Positions 49,739 to 58,325 of a DNA stretch of 64,000 nucleotides are shown here, piece after piece; position 1 is the stretch's first letter, and the number at the start of each line of letters is the position of its first letter. Source of the DNA: Rhodanobacter thiooxydans (GTDB lineage Bacteria > Pseudomonadota > Gammaproteobacteria > Xanthomonadales > Rhodanobacteraceae); contig NZ_CP088923.1 in the NCBI RefSeq assembly GCF_021545845.1, positions 1,178,001-1,242,000 of the forward strand, read 5' to 3'. The position numbers and the translations under genes are program-made. The notes below the pieces were generated by a model that was not told the origin of the DNA, searched no databases, and was given only the letters and a program-made list of their open reading frames with translations.

Positions 49739-51082
49739 TCAAACGCCGTAGGCCTTGCGCAGCAGGCTCAGCGGGTGCTCCGCCGCCGGCTGATCGCCGA
49801 GGCCGTGGGCGATGTGGCCGCCGGCCATCGGGCAGTCGCTGGTGAAATGGTCGGGTGCGGCCTGCTGCACGCGGCTCTCCACCGGTTTGGCCAGCTTGCG
49901 CGAGAGCGCGTAGGTCTTGCGCTTCACGCCGTAGGTGCCGTCGTGGCCGGAGCAGCGCTCGATGGTGACGATTTCGGTGCCCGGCACCAGTTGCAGGATC
50001 TCGCGCGTCTTCGGGCCAATCTTCTGCACGCGCTGGTGGCACGGCACCTGCCAGGCGACCTTGCCCAGCGATTGCCTGAAATCAGTCTTGAGCAGGCCGG
50101 CCTTGTGCCGTTCGGCCAGGTATTCGAACGGGTCGAAGAAGCGCTCGCGGACCAGCGCCACCTCGGGGTCATCCGGGAACATCAGCGGCAGCTCCTGCTT
50201 GAACATCAGCACGCAGGACGGGATCGCCGCGGTGAAGTCCCAGCCTTCGCGCGCCATCCTCGCCAGCACCGGGATGTTGCGTTCCTTGTACTTCGTCACC
50301 GTCTTGAGGTCGCCCAGTTCCAGCTTGGGCATGCCGCAGCAGCTTTCCTGCTCGACCAGCCGGGTCGGGATTGCGTTGTGCGTCAGCACGGCAGCGAGGT
50401 CCTCGACCACGCCGGGCGCGGAGTGGTCGCAGTAGCAGGTGGCGAACAGCGCGAGCCTGCCGCGGGTGCGGCCCGCGGGCACCGCTTCGCCGCTGCCGTC
50501 GAGATCGCGCAGGCGCTTGCGCGCGGTCGGCGCGAAGTACTCGGGCACGCGCGCGTTCGCGTCGACGCCCATGGTCTTTTCCAGCAGCTGGCGCGCGGCC
50601 GGATTGCGGTTGGCGGCGTTGACCACCTGCACCACTACCGGGATCGAGGCGAGCTTGCCGACGGTGCGCGTGCTGGACAGGATCTTCGACGACAGCGGCG
50701 CGCCCTCGCGTTCGAACGCCACCGCCTTGGCGCGCAGCATCAGGTGCGGGAAATCCACGTTCCACGGATGCGGCGGCGTATACGGGCACTTGGTCTGGTA
50801 GCACAGGTCGCACAGGTAACACTGCTCGGTGACCTTCGGGTAGTCGGCCTTGTCGACGCCGTCGACCTCCATCGTCTTTGATTCGTCGACCAGGTCGAAC
50901 AGGGTGGGGAAGGCGTGGCACAGGCTGACGCAGCGGCGGCAGCCGTGGCAGATGTTGAACACGCGCTCCATCTCCGCTTCCAGCGCTGCGGCGTCCCAGA
51001 AGGCCGGGTCGTGCTGGCCCAGCGGATGGCGCGTAGGCGCGTCGAGGTTGCCTTCGCGCGTTTCGTGGATGGGGTCGGCCAT
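49739..51082 (-). CDS. CCG-domain (Fe-S)-binding oxidoreductase, heterodisulfide-reductase-like
   Basis: 447-residue iron-sulfur protein. The ferredoxin-like N-terminus carries two 4Fe-4S motifs (CHGCRRCVSLCHAFP and CYLCDLCYQTKCPY). Two CCG-type cysteine-rich domains follow (CYCDHSAPG...ESCCGMPKLE and VPCHQRVQ...IERCSGHDGTYG), as in GlpC/HdrB proteins; the second is a variant (CSGH rather than CCG). Probable electron carrier for rubrerythrin. GGGGGA precedes the ATG at 51082. Cytoplasmic or membrane-peripheral. Confidence 0.9.
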   Translation of the reverse strand: MADPIHETREGNLDAPTRHPLGQHDPAFWDAAALEAEMERVFNICHGCRRCVSLCHAFPTLFDLVDESKTMEVDGVDKADYPKVTEQCYLCDLCYQTKCPYTPPHPWNVDFPHLMLRAKAVAFEREGAPLSSKILSSTRTVGKLASIPVVVQVVNAANRNPAARQLLEKTMGVDANARVPEYFAPTARKRLRDLDGSGEAVPAGRTRGRLALFATCYCDHSAPGVVEDLAAVLTHNAIPTRLVEQESCCGMPKLELGDLKTVTKYKERNIPVLARMAREGWDFTAAIPSCVLMFKQELPLMFPDDPEVALVRERFFDPFEYLAERHKAGLLKTDFRQSLGKVAWQVPCHQRVQKIGPKTREILQLVPGTEIVTIERCSGHDGTYGVKRKTYALSRKLAKPVESRVQQAAPDHFTSDCPMAGGHIAHGLGDQPAAEHPLSLLRKAYGV

Positions 51083-51140
51083 CGTATTTCCCCCGCGGAC
51101 TGGAACAGGTCGAGTCAGCAAAGCGTCGATGCACGCAATC

Positions 51141-51219
51141 CGTCATCCCGGCGGAAGCCGGATCCAGCGCCTTCGGATACTTGCCGAGCCGCTGGATTCC
51201 TGCTTTCGCAGGGATGACG
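51141..51219. repeat. CGTCATCCC-type palindromic repeat
   Basis: Inverted termini CGTCATCCC...GGATCCAGCG (51141-51169) and CGCTGGATTCC...GGGATGACG (51190-51219), the widespread proteobacterial element. Lies between rubrerythrin and the Fe-S gene. Confidence 0.9.
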
Positions 51220-51240
51220 ATCAGGGTCAGGCGGCCGTGC

Positions 51241-51660
51241 TCAGGCCATGTCGCCCAGTGCCTTGGTGAAGCGGTTCGCGTGCGAGCGCTCGGCCTTGGC
51301 CAGCGTCTCGAACCAGTCGGCAATTTCCTCGAAGCCTTCGTCGCGCGCGGCCTTGGCCATGCCCGGGTACATGTCGGTGTACTCGTGGGTTTCGCCGGCG
51401 ATGGCGCTCTTCAGGTTCAGCTGGGTGCCGCCGAACGGCAGGCCGGTGGCGGGGTCGCCCACCGCTTCGAGGTATTCCAGGTGGCCGTGGGCGTGGCCGG
51501 TTTCGCCTTCGGCGGTGGAGCGGAACACCGCGGAAACGTCGTTGTAGCCCTCGACGTCGGCCTTGGCGGCGAAGTACAGGTAGCGGCGGTTGGCCATCGA
51601 CTCGCCGGCAAAGGCGTCTTTCAGGTTCTGCTCGGTGCGCGATCCTTTCAAGTTGCTCAT
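51241..51660 (-). CDS. Rubrerythrin (diiron domain only)
   Basis: 139-residue ferritin-like diiron peroxidase. Metal-ligand helices are visible: [57 protein letters not shown] and [18 protein letters not shown]. It lacks the C-terminal rubredoxin domain of classical rubrerythrin, so electrons must come from another protein, plausibly the adjacent Fe-S protein. 128 bp downstream of oxyR on the same strand. Confidence 0.93.
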   Translation of the reverse strand: MSNLKGSRTEQNLKDAFAGESMANRRYLYFAAKADVEGYNDVSAVFRSTAEGETGHAHGHLEYLEAVGDPATGLPFGGTQLNLKSAIAGETHEYTDMYPGMAKAARDEGFEEIADWFETLAKAERSHANRFTKALGDMA

Positions 51661-51788
51661 GACATCACCTCGTGGCGTTGGGCTGGGAGGGGTTGTGACT
51701 GGCGGTCTTGACGGCTGCTCTGGCCGAGCCTAGCGCCGGCCTGGCGCGCAATGAAATTGATTGTCTGGATCGCACGGATAGCTTGCAG

Positions 51789-52742
51789 CTATCGGCGCGC
51801 CGCCTTGCGCGGCGCTGGCGCCGGCGTGGTGGCGGTGTGCGCATCGAGCAGGTCCGCCGGCAATTGCCGGAATACGTCCGCCAGCCGCCGCAGGAATCCG
51901 TCCATGGCCGAGCTCTTGCGCCAGACCATGGCGATGCGCCGGCTCGGTGGGTGGCCGCGGAACTCGATCAGGTGCAGGTTCTCCACCGGCGCCACCGGCG
52001 GCTTCACCGCGGTGACCGGCAGCAGGGTGATGCCCACGTTCGCCGCCACCATCTGCCGCAGCGTCTCCAGGCTGGTGGCGCGGAAGCCGCTGTGCTCGCC
52101 GGCGCCGGTCAGGTGGCAGACCTCCAGCGCCTGGTCGCGCAGGCAGTGGCCGTCTTCCAGCAGCAGCAGGTTCTGGCTGGACAGGTCGCCCAGCTTCAGC
52201 TGGCCCTGGTGCTGCGCCAGCGGGTGCGCGTCCGACACCGCCAGCAGGAACGGTTCCTCGAACAGGAACTCGCTGTGCAGGCTGTCCTCGTGCAGCGGCA
52301 GCGCGAGGATGCCGGCATCCAGCTTGCCTTCGCGCAACATGCGCAGCACCACTTCGGTCTTCTCCTCTACCAGCAACAGCTCCAGCCGGGGGAACGCCTC
52401 GCGCACCAGCGGCAGCGCGTGCGGCAGCAGGTACGGACCTAACGTCGGAAAGATGCCCAGGCGCACCGTGCCGGATTCCGGGTCCAGCGTGCGGCGGGCC
52501 ACGCCGCGGATCTGCTCGATCTCGTTGAGCACGTCGCGCGCCCGCGTGGCGATGTCGCGGCCGACCTCGGTCAGCAGCACCTTGCGCGGGGTGCGTTCGA
52601 CCAGCGACACGCCCAGTTCGTCCTCCAGCTTCTTGATCTGGGTGGACAGGGTGGGCTGGCTGACGAAGCAGGCTTCGGCGGCGCGGCCGAAATGCCGGTG
52701 CTCGGCCAGGGCCACCAGATATTGCAGATCGCGCAGGTTCAT
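51789..52742 (-). CDS. oxyR: Hydrogen-peroxide sensor OxyR
   Basis: 317-residue LysR-family activator. N-terminal helix-turn-helix (HRHFGRAAEACFVSQPTLST). The redox pair Cys200 and Cys209 sits in GHCLRDQALEVC, matching C199/C208 of E. coli OxyR, so peroxide sensing is expected. The start at 52742 is 18 bp from a tandem OxyR-type site, indicating autoregulation. The open frame continues far upstream only as antisense of the aminopeptidase gene. Confidence 0.97.
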   Translation of the reverse strand: MNLRDLQYLVALAEHRHFGRAAEACFVSQPTLSTQIKKLEDELGVSLVERTPRKVLLTEVGRDIATRARDVLNEIEQIRGVARRTLDPESGTVRLGIFPTLGPYLLPHALPLVREAFPRLELLLVEEKTEVVLRMLREGKLDAGILALPLHEDSLHSEFLFEEPFLLAVSDAHPLAQHQGQLKLGDLSSQNLLLLEDGHCLRDQALEVCHLTGAGEHSGFRATSLETLRQMVAANVGITLLPVTAVKPPVAPVENLHLIEFRGHPPSRRIAMVWRKSSAMDGFLRRLADVFRQLPADLLDAHTATTPAPAPRKAARR

Positions 52743-52759
52743 GACGGGTCCGGCAGGCA

Positions 52760-52796
52760 ATAGACGTACGCTATGACATGGATGGTAACAATCAAT
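52760..52796. promoter_or_regulatory. Tandem OxyR binding site
   Basis: ATAG-N7-CTAT at 52760-52774, then 7 bases, then ATGG-N7-CAAT at 52782-52796. OxyR tetramers are known to contact four ATAGxt elements spaced by 7 bp; the first dimer site is perfect in its tetranucleotides and the second is in exact register with two mismatches. It lies between oxyR and the divergent small-RNA promoter. Confidence 0.8.
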
Positions 52797-52825
52797 TGGA
52801 ACGATGCAAGGGCGTGACCTATCCT
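52796..52825 (+). promoter_or_regulatory. Promoter divergent from oxyR
   Basis: TTGGAA (52796-52801), 18-bp spacer, TATCCT (52820-52825). The OxyR site abuts the -35, the geometry of an OxyR-activated promoter. Predicted start near 52832. Confidence 0.55.
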
Positions 52826-52831
52826 GCATGC

Positions 52832-52938
52832 ACGTTCTGCAACACCCCGCGCGTCGGAGTCCCCTCCCTCCAGCTCCCCCGCAGGCGCGCGGGTTTCCCC
52901 CGACCGGCGACAAGGCCTGCCTTGCCGCCGGTTTTTTT
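52832..52938 (+). ncRNA. Candidate OxyR-linked small RNA (about 105 nt)
   Basis: No ORF. A stem CCCGCGCG (52846-52853) / CGCGCGGG (52886-52893) closes a pyrimidine-rich loop with CCCCTCCCTCC and GCTCCCCC, complementary to Shine-Dalgarno sequences. A terminator stem and T7 follow. Position divergent from oxyR, the adjoining OxyR site and the length recall E. coli OxyS (109 nt), but I see no sequence similarity to OxyS. An alternative is a terminated leader of the aminopeptidase gene. The 102 bp from 52939 to the aminopeptidase start hold no other feature. Confidence 0.5.
52903..52938 (+). terminator. Intrinsic terminator upstream of the aminopeptidase gene
   Basis: Stem ACCGGCGACAAGG / CCTTGCCGCCGGT (12 of 13 paired) with CCTG loop, followed by seven T. 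It faces the plus strand, yet the next gene is downstream and the previous one is on the other strand, so it must end a short unannotated transcript. Confidence 0.88.
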
Positions 52939-53039
52939 CGTCTCGTGATCCGGCCGGTGGCCGCCATGCCTTCCGGCACTGGGTCAAAGGTCATGACGGC
53001 CCTAGCTTGGGTTTCCCCTCGCAAACCAGAGATGTTTTC

Positions 53040-55721
53040 ATGCGCCGTTTCGCCCGTCCCCTTCTGCTCACCGCGCTGGCTGCCTGCTGCGGCGCCGCGT
53101 TCGCCGCCAGCGCCGACCAGGCGCCGCAGGGCCGGCTGCCCGGCTGGGCGGTGCCGCAGTCGTACCAGCTCGCGTTCAAGGTGGATCCGGCGCAGCAGGA
53201 CTTTTCCGGCACCACCACGATCAAGGTGAAGCTGAACCAGGCCTCCGACCATCTGTGGCTGGACGGTGCCGAATTGAAGGTGTCGAAGGTGACCGTCACC
53301 GACGCCGCCGGCAAGGCGCATGCCGGCAAGTACGTAGCGGTGGACCCGAAGGCCGGCGTGTCGCGGGTGGATTTCGGCAGCACGCTCGAGCCGCAGCAGC
53401 TGACCTTGAAGTTCGAGTACACCGCGCCGCTCAACCAGCAGTTGCAGGGCCTGTACAAGGTCACCGCGAAGGGCCAGCCGTACGCGATGACGCAGATGGA
53501 GCCGATCAGCGCGCGCTTCGCCTTCTCCGGTTTCGACGAGCCCGGCTTCAAGACCCCGTTCGACATCACCATCACCGTGCCCGAGCACGAGAACGTGGTG
53601 GCCAACACCCGTCAGGTGAAGGAGCAGCCGGCCGCCAAGGGCTGGAAAACCGTGACCTTCGCGCAGACCCAGCCGCTGCCGACCTACCTGGTGGCGTTCG
53701 CCGTGGGCCCGTGGGACATCGTCGACGGCCCGGACATCTCGCCCGACGCGTACCGCGCCGAGCCGCTCAAGCTGCGCGGCATCGCCGCCAAGGGCGAGGG
53801 GCATCGCATGCAGCACGTGCTGAGCGAGGCGCCGAGCATCATCCACGCACTGGAGAACTACTACGGCTTCGGCTATCCGTTCGGCAAGCTCGACCTGCTG
53901 GCGGCGCCGGACTTCGAGGCCGGCGCGATGGAGAACCCCGGGTTGGTGACGTTCCGCGACTGGCTGCTGCTGCTCGACAAGGATTCGCCCGCGCGCAACG
54001 TGCGCGGCTCGTTCAACGTCAACGCGCATGAGCTGGCGCACCAGTGGACCGGCGACACGGTCACCACCGAATGGTGGAACGACATCTGGCTCAACGAAGC
54101 CTTCGCCACCTGGATGCAGCAGAAGGTCACCATGCAGGTGCACCCGGAGTACCGCGCCGACCTGGACCGCGTGCGTGGTGCGCAGGGCGCGATGAGCAAC
54201 GACAGCCTGACCAGCGCGCGCAGCATCCGCCAGCCGATCACCGGCAACGGCGACATCATGACCGCGTTCGACGGCATCACCTACCAGAAGGGCGCCAGCG
54301 TCATCGGCATGTTCGAGAACTACGTGGGCGAGCCGACCTACCAGAAGGGCATGCGCGCGTACATCCAGCAGCAGAAGTTCGGCAACGCCACCGCCGACGA
54401 CCTGGTCTCGGCGATCGCCACCGCGGCCGACAAGGGTGACGCGTTCAAGCACGCGTTCAAGAGCTTCCTCGACCAGTCCGGCGTGCCCTACGTGGCGACC
54501 AGGCTCGAACAGAAAAACGGCAAGACCGTGCTGCGGCTGAGCCAGAGCCGCTACCTGCCGCTCGGCAGCCACGGCGACCCGCAGCGCATCTGGGGCGTGC
54601 CGGTATGCGTGCGCTACGGCACCAGCGGCGGCAGCAAGGTCGCCTGCGAAATGCTCGACCAGGCCACCGGCTCGATGGCGCTGCCCGGCGCCAGCACGCC
54701 GACCTGGGTGATGCCGAACGCGAACGCCAGCGGCTACTACCGCTTCAGCCTCGACCAGGCCGGGCTGGACAGCCTGATCAAGCAGGTCGGCAAGCTCAGC
54801 GATGCCGAGCAGCTGGCCTACGCCGACGCGATCAATGCCAGCTTCCGCCGCGGCGATCTGGACGCGGGCCAGGTGCTGGCGGCACTGCAGCCGCTGGCCG
54901 GCTCGAAGATCCGCGAAGTGGCCGTGGCGCCACTGGACACGGCCAGTGGCCTCTATCAGCGCATCGCCGTCACCGACGCCCAGCGCGAACGCCTGGCCGA
55001 CTGGGCCAAGGCCGCCTACCTGCCGCGGCTGGAGCAGCTCGGCTACCAGCGCAAGGCTGGCGAAGCCGAGGATGACGCGCTGCTGCGCAGTAGCCTGGCC
55101 AGCGCGCTGGCGCTCGACTTCAAGCTGCCGGAAGTGCGCGCGGCGCTGCTCAAGCAGGGCGAGGCGGCGCTCAAGCCGGAGGCGGATGGCCATCTGGACC
55201 TGGCCGCCGCCGACCCGGACCTGCTTGGCGACGCGCTGGGCGTGGCGGTGCAGCAGCACGGCAAGAGCGCGGTCGATGCGCTGGTTGCCGAATTGCCGAA
55301 GACCAGCGATGCGGCGCTGCGCAACGGCATCCTCGGTGGCCTCGCCAGCGTGGAAGATCCGGCGCTGGCCGAGCAGGTGCGCGACTTCGCGCTGACCAAG
55401 CCGGTCAAGGTCGGCGAAATGGCCATGTTGCTGCGCGGCGTCCGCGACACCAAGGCCCAGCGCGACGCGATGTGGTCGTGGTTCACCGCGCACTACCAGC
55501 AGATCCTCGATCGCACCGGCAGCTTCTCCGGCGGCCGCCTGCCGTCGCTGGCGGCTGCCGGCGGCTGCTCGGCAGCCGAGTACGACCGCCTGCAGGCGTT
55601 CTTCAAGACCCGCGAGCAGGACGCCGCCGGCATCGGCCGTGGCCTGGCGCAGACCGGCGAGTCGATCCAGCTGTGCAGCGCGCTGAAGGCGAAACAGGAC
55701 CCGGCCGCGATCCTGCGCTGA
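53040..55721 (+). CDS. M1-family zinc aminopeptidase, exported
   Basis: 893-residue peptidase removing N-terminal residues. The signal peptide ends near AAFAAS, indicating a periplasmic or secreted location, unlike cytoplasmic PepN. GAMENPGLVTF exopeptidase motif, zinc site HELAHQW with NEAF supplying the distal Glu, and an ERAP1-like C-terminal helical domain (about 560-890). I start at 53040 (MRRFARPLL), 33 bp inside the longer frame. Confidence 0.94.
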   Translation: MRRFARPLLLTALAACCGAAFAASADQAPQGRLPGWAVPQSYQLAFKVDPAQQDFSGTTTIKVKLNQASDHLWLDGAELKVSKVTVTDAAGKAHAGKYVAVDPKAGVSRVDFGSTLEPQQLTLKFEYTAPLNQQLQGLYKVTAKGQPYAMTQMEPISARFAFSGFDEPGFKTPFDITITVPEHENVVANTRQVKEQPAAKGWKTVTFAQTQPLPTYLVAFAVGPWDIVDGPDISPDAYRAEPLKLRGIAAKGEGHRMQHVLSEAPSIIHALENYYGFGYPFGKLDLLAAPDFEAGAMENPGLVTFRDWLLLLDKDSPARNVRGSFNVNAHELAHQWTGDTVTTEWWNDIWLNEAFATWMQQKVTMQVHPEYRADLDRVRGAQGAMSNDSLTSARSIRQPITGNGDIMTAFDGITYQKGASVIGMFENYVGEPTYQKGMRAYIQQQKFGNATADDLVSAIATAADKGDAFKHAFKSFLDQSGVPYVATRLEQKNGKTVLRLSQSRYLPLGSHGDPQRIWGVPVCVRYGTSGGSKVACEMLDQATGSMALPGASTPTWVMPNANASGYYRFSLDQAGLDSLIKQVGKLSDAEQLAYADAINASFRRGDLDAGQVLAALQPLAGSKIREVAVAPLDTASGLYQRIAVTDAQRERLADWAKAAYLPRLEQLGYQRKAGEAEDDALLRSSLASALALDFKLPEVRAALLKQGEAALKPEADGHLDLAAADPDLLGDALGVAVQQHGKSAVDALVAELPKTSDAALRNGILGGLASVEDPALAEQVRDFALTKPVKVGEMAMLLRGVRDTKAQRDAMWSWFTAHYQQILDRTGSFSGGRLPSLAAAGGCSAAEYDRLQAFFKTREQDAAGIGRGLAQTGESIQLCSALKAKQDPAAILR

Positions 55722-55746
55722 AGCAGCTGCGCAGTCCGGACGAAAG

Positions 55747-55768
55747 GCCCCACTACGGCGGGGCTTTT
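55747..55768 (+). terminator. Intrinsic terminator of the aminopeptidase gene
   Basis: GCCCC (55747-55751), 8-base loop, GGGGC (55760-55764), TTTT. Lies 26 bp after the stop. Confidence 0.8.
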
Positions 55769-55899
55769 CGTTGACCGCCTGCATGCACCACAAGGCTGTT
55801 CCGTGCAAGCGGAATTTCCGGCCGTGCGTCCGGGTTTTGTCGCAGCGGCTGACGTAGCATGCGGCACGACACGCATCACCGGCATCGCATGCAGGGGGC

Positions 55900-56931
55900 A
55901 TGATGATCGAGCTGGAAATCCAGGGCCTCTCGGAACGCCGTGAGGGCTTGCTGGTAGAGGTTGGTCGGCTGGTCCTGGCCGGCGGCTTCAGCCTGCAACG
56001 GCAGCGCCTCGTGCAGGATAACCACGGCATCCTGCTGACGATGGTGGTGCAGGGGCCGTCGCGCAAGCAGCGGGCGCTCGAGGCAGCGCTGGACGCCTGC
56101 GAGCGCTTCATCAGCGTGAAGATGTTTCCCTTCGTCGAAGGCGAGGCGCGGGCGCATTTCGCGGCATCGCGCGAACCGATGGAGCCGGTGCGCGTGGCTC
56201 CGCCAGTTGCACGCCGCCCGGCAGCGGAGGCTCCTGCGGCGGAAAAAACGCCGGTTGCCGCGCCCGTGCCTGCTCCCGCTCCCGCGATGGCCGATCGTAC
56301 CGGGATGGCGGGCGTCGTCGCGGCACCGGTCGCGCTGACCGATGCGGCAGCTTTGCCGACATCGACACCGACACCGACACCGACACCAGCCGTGGTGGAG
56401 GAGCCGATGTTCGAATTCATCCTGCCCACGCCGCGGGCGCCGGCCGCGCCGCCCGTGGTGGCGGCGCCATTCGTCCAGCTGGTGCCGCTGCCGGCGGATG
56501 AAGCGGCGGTCGGTCGGGCGCTGCACGAGTTGCCCTCGGAGTATCCGCGGATCGTGCCGCGGTTGCTGGCGTTGGCGCAGGCGGTTGCCGACGGCGCGCG
56601 CGAATCCTCGCTCACGCTGGCGGGGCAGCGCACGGGCGCGTGGCTGTTCGAGCGCGAGTACGCGCTGGACGTCGGGCAGGACTTGCGCGCGGCCATCGAG
56701 CACATCGGCGCCCCCGCGCTGCGTGCGCTGGTCGAGGTCGATCAGCAGGACGACCAGTTGCGCATCCACGCCAGCCCGCTATGCACGGAAGGCCACTCCG
56801 GCTGCGCCTTCTTCAGCGGTTTTCTGGAAGGGCTGCTCGGACCAGCGATCGCGCCGGGTAGCTTGTCGATCTTTCCCGTCTGCTGCCGCAGTTATGGCGC
56901 GGACGCATGCGTGCTGGCGATTTCGGATTGA
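55900..56931 (+). CDS. Uncharacterised protein: ACT-like N-domain, Pro/Ala linker, V4R-like C-domain
   Basis: 343 residues (or 342 from the second ATG). Residues 1-80 resemble a small regulatory ACT-like fold (LEIQGLSERREGLLVEVGRL). About 95-195 is a Pro/Ala/Thr-rich linker including PTSTPTPTPTP. The C-terminus (about 200-343) ends CAFFSGFLEGLLGPAI...CCRSYGADACVLAISD, which resembles 4-vinyl-reductase (V4R) sensor domains with their cysteine pattern. No catalytic motif. I do not recognise a named family. It converges with the PHA depolymerase gene. Confidence 0.7.
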   Translation: MMIELEIQGLSERREGLLVEVGRLVLAGGFSLQRQRLVQDNHGILLTMVVQGPSRKQRALEAALDACERFISVKMFPFVEGEARAHFAASREPMEPVRVAPPVARRPAAEAPAAEKTPVAAPVPAPAPAMADRTGMAGVVAAPVALTDAAALPTSTPTPTPTPAVVEEPMFEFILPTPRAPAAPPVVAAPFVQLVPLPADEAAVGRALHELPSEYPRIVPRLLALAQAVADGARESSLTLAGQRTGAWLFEREYALDVGQDLRAAIEHIGAPALRALVEVDQQDDQLRIHASPLCTEGHSGCAFFSGFLEGLLGPAIAPGSLSIFPVCCRSYGADACVLAISD

Positions 56932-56981
56932 CGATGGGGCCGGGCCGCCGGGCGCAAAGCCTGGGCGCAATCGGCGGGCGG

Positions 56982-58235
56982 CTACTTCGCGGCGTGGTCG
57001 AACTTGCGGATGAAGTCGCGCACCTGCGGGTAGACCGTTTCGCGCCAGCGACGGCCGCTGAAGATGCCGTAGTGGCCGGCGCCTTCGATCACCTTGTGCG
57101 CACGGCGCGTGGCCGGGATGCTGCTGCACAGGTCGTGCGCCGCTTCGGTCTGGCCGAGGCCGGAGATGTCGTCCAGCTCGCCCTCGATGGTAAGCAGCGC
57201 ACTGCGCGTGATCGCGGCCGGGTTCACCCGTTCGCCGGCCACGTCCCACCGGCCGCGCGGCAGCAGGAACTGCTGGAACACCTTCTCGATCGTGTCTAGG
57301 TAGAACTCGGCCGGCATGTCGAGCACGGCGTTGTACTCGTCGTAGAACTTGCGGTGCGACTCGGCGTCGTCGAGGTCGCCGCGGACAAGGTCCTGGTAAA
57401 AATCCCAGTGCGAATTGAGGTGGCGCCCGGGGTTCATCGCGATGAACCCGGCGTGCTGCAGGAAGCCGGGGTAGACCTCGCGGCCGTGGCCGGGGTAGTT
57501 CGGCGGCACGGTGTGGATCACGTTGCCCTTGAACCAGGACAGCGGCTGGGTAGTGGCCAGGTTGTTGACGCTGGTGGGGTTGCGGCGCGGGTCGATCGGG
57601 CCGCCCATCATGGTCAGGCTGCGTGGGGCGGCCTCACCGCGCGCGGCCATCAGCGACACCGCCGCCAGCACCGGCACGGTCGGCTGGCAGACCGAGATCA
57701 CGTGCAGGCTGGACGCGCCGATGTGGCGGATGAAGGCCCGGACATAGGCGATGTAGTCGTCCAGCCCGAACGGACCGACCGCGGCCGGCACCATGCGCGC
57801 ATCGACCCAGTCGGTGATGTAGACCTTGTGGTCGCGCAGCAGCGTGCGCACGGTGTCGCGCAGCAGCGTGGCGTGGTGGCCGGACAGCGGCGCCACCACC
57901 AGCACCACCGGGTCGTTCTTCATCTTCTCGATGGTCGACGGGTCGTCGCTGAAACGCTTGAAGCGCTTCAGCTGGCAGAACGGCTGGTCCAGCGCGACCC
58001 GTTCGATCACCGCGATCTCGTGTTCGTGCGCGATGGCGGTATGGATGCCGAAGGCGGGCTTCTCGTAAGCCTTGCCGATGCGATGCATCAGTTCATAGCC
58101 GGCGGCCATGCGCTGCGCGCCGGGCAACTGCGCGAACGGATTGCTGGCGTCGTTGAGCATGCGCGCGCCGGCCTGGGCGAAATGACTCAGCGGGCCGAGA
58201 AACGCGCGCTGCCACTCATGGATCTGATAGAGCAT
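56982..58235 (-). CDS. phaZ: Intracellular polyhydroxyalkanoate depolymerase
   Basis: 417-residue alpha/beta hydrolase that mobilises stored PHB. The nucleophile elbow contains Cys in place of Ser (SVCQPTVP), as in the intracellular PhaZ of Ralstonia; PHB_depo_C motifs HLNSHWDFYQDLVRGD and GAGHYGIFSGRRWR. No signal peptide. Last gene of an RDD-methyltransferase-phaZ run. No PHA synthase in the window. Confidence 0.92.
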   Translation of the reverse strand: MLYQIHEWQRAFLGPLSHFAQAGARMLNDASNPFAQLPGAQRMAAGYELMHRIGKAYEKPAFGIHTAIAHEHEIAVIERVALDQPFCQLKRFKRFSDDPSTIEKMKNDPVVLVVAPLSGHHATLLRDTVRTLLRDHKVYITDWVDARMVPAAVGPFGLDDYIAYVRAFIRHIGASSLHVISVCQPTVPVLAAVSLMAARGEAAPRSLTMMGGPIDPRRNPTSVNNLATTQPLSWFKGNVIHTVPPNYPGHGREVYPGFLQHAGFIAMNPGRHLNSHWDFYQDLVRGDLDDAESHRKFYDEYNAVLDMPAEFYLDTIEKVFQQFLLPRGRWDVAGERVNPAAITRSALLTIEGELDDISGLGQTEAAHDLCSSIPATRRAHKVIEGAGHYGIFSGRRWRETVYPQVRDFIRKFDHAAK

Positions 58236-58325
58236 CGGGACGATTTGTCGCAGGCGAAAGTCGCCATCTTAGCGCCGATCGGTTTCCGGAGTGTTGCGTC
58301 GCCGCCATCAGCGATGGCAGCTCGA

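Noticed and set aside
52743..56705. Minus-strand open frame extending oxyR upstream by over 1300 codons
   Set aside because: It is the antisense of the M1 aminopeptidase and its neighbour; OxyR begins at its family start MNLRDLQYLVALAE with autoregulatory sites directly upstream.
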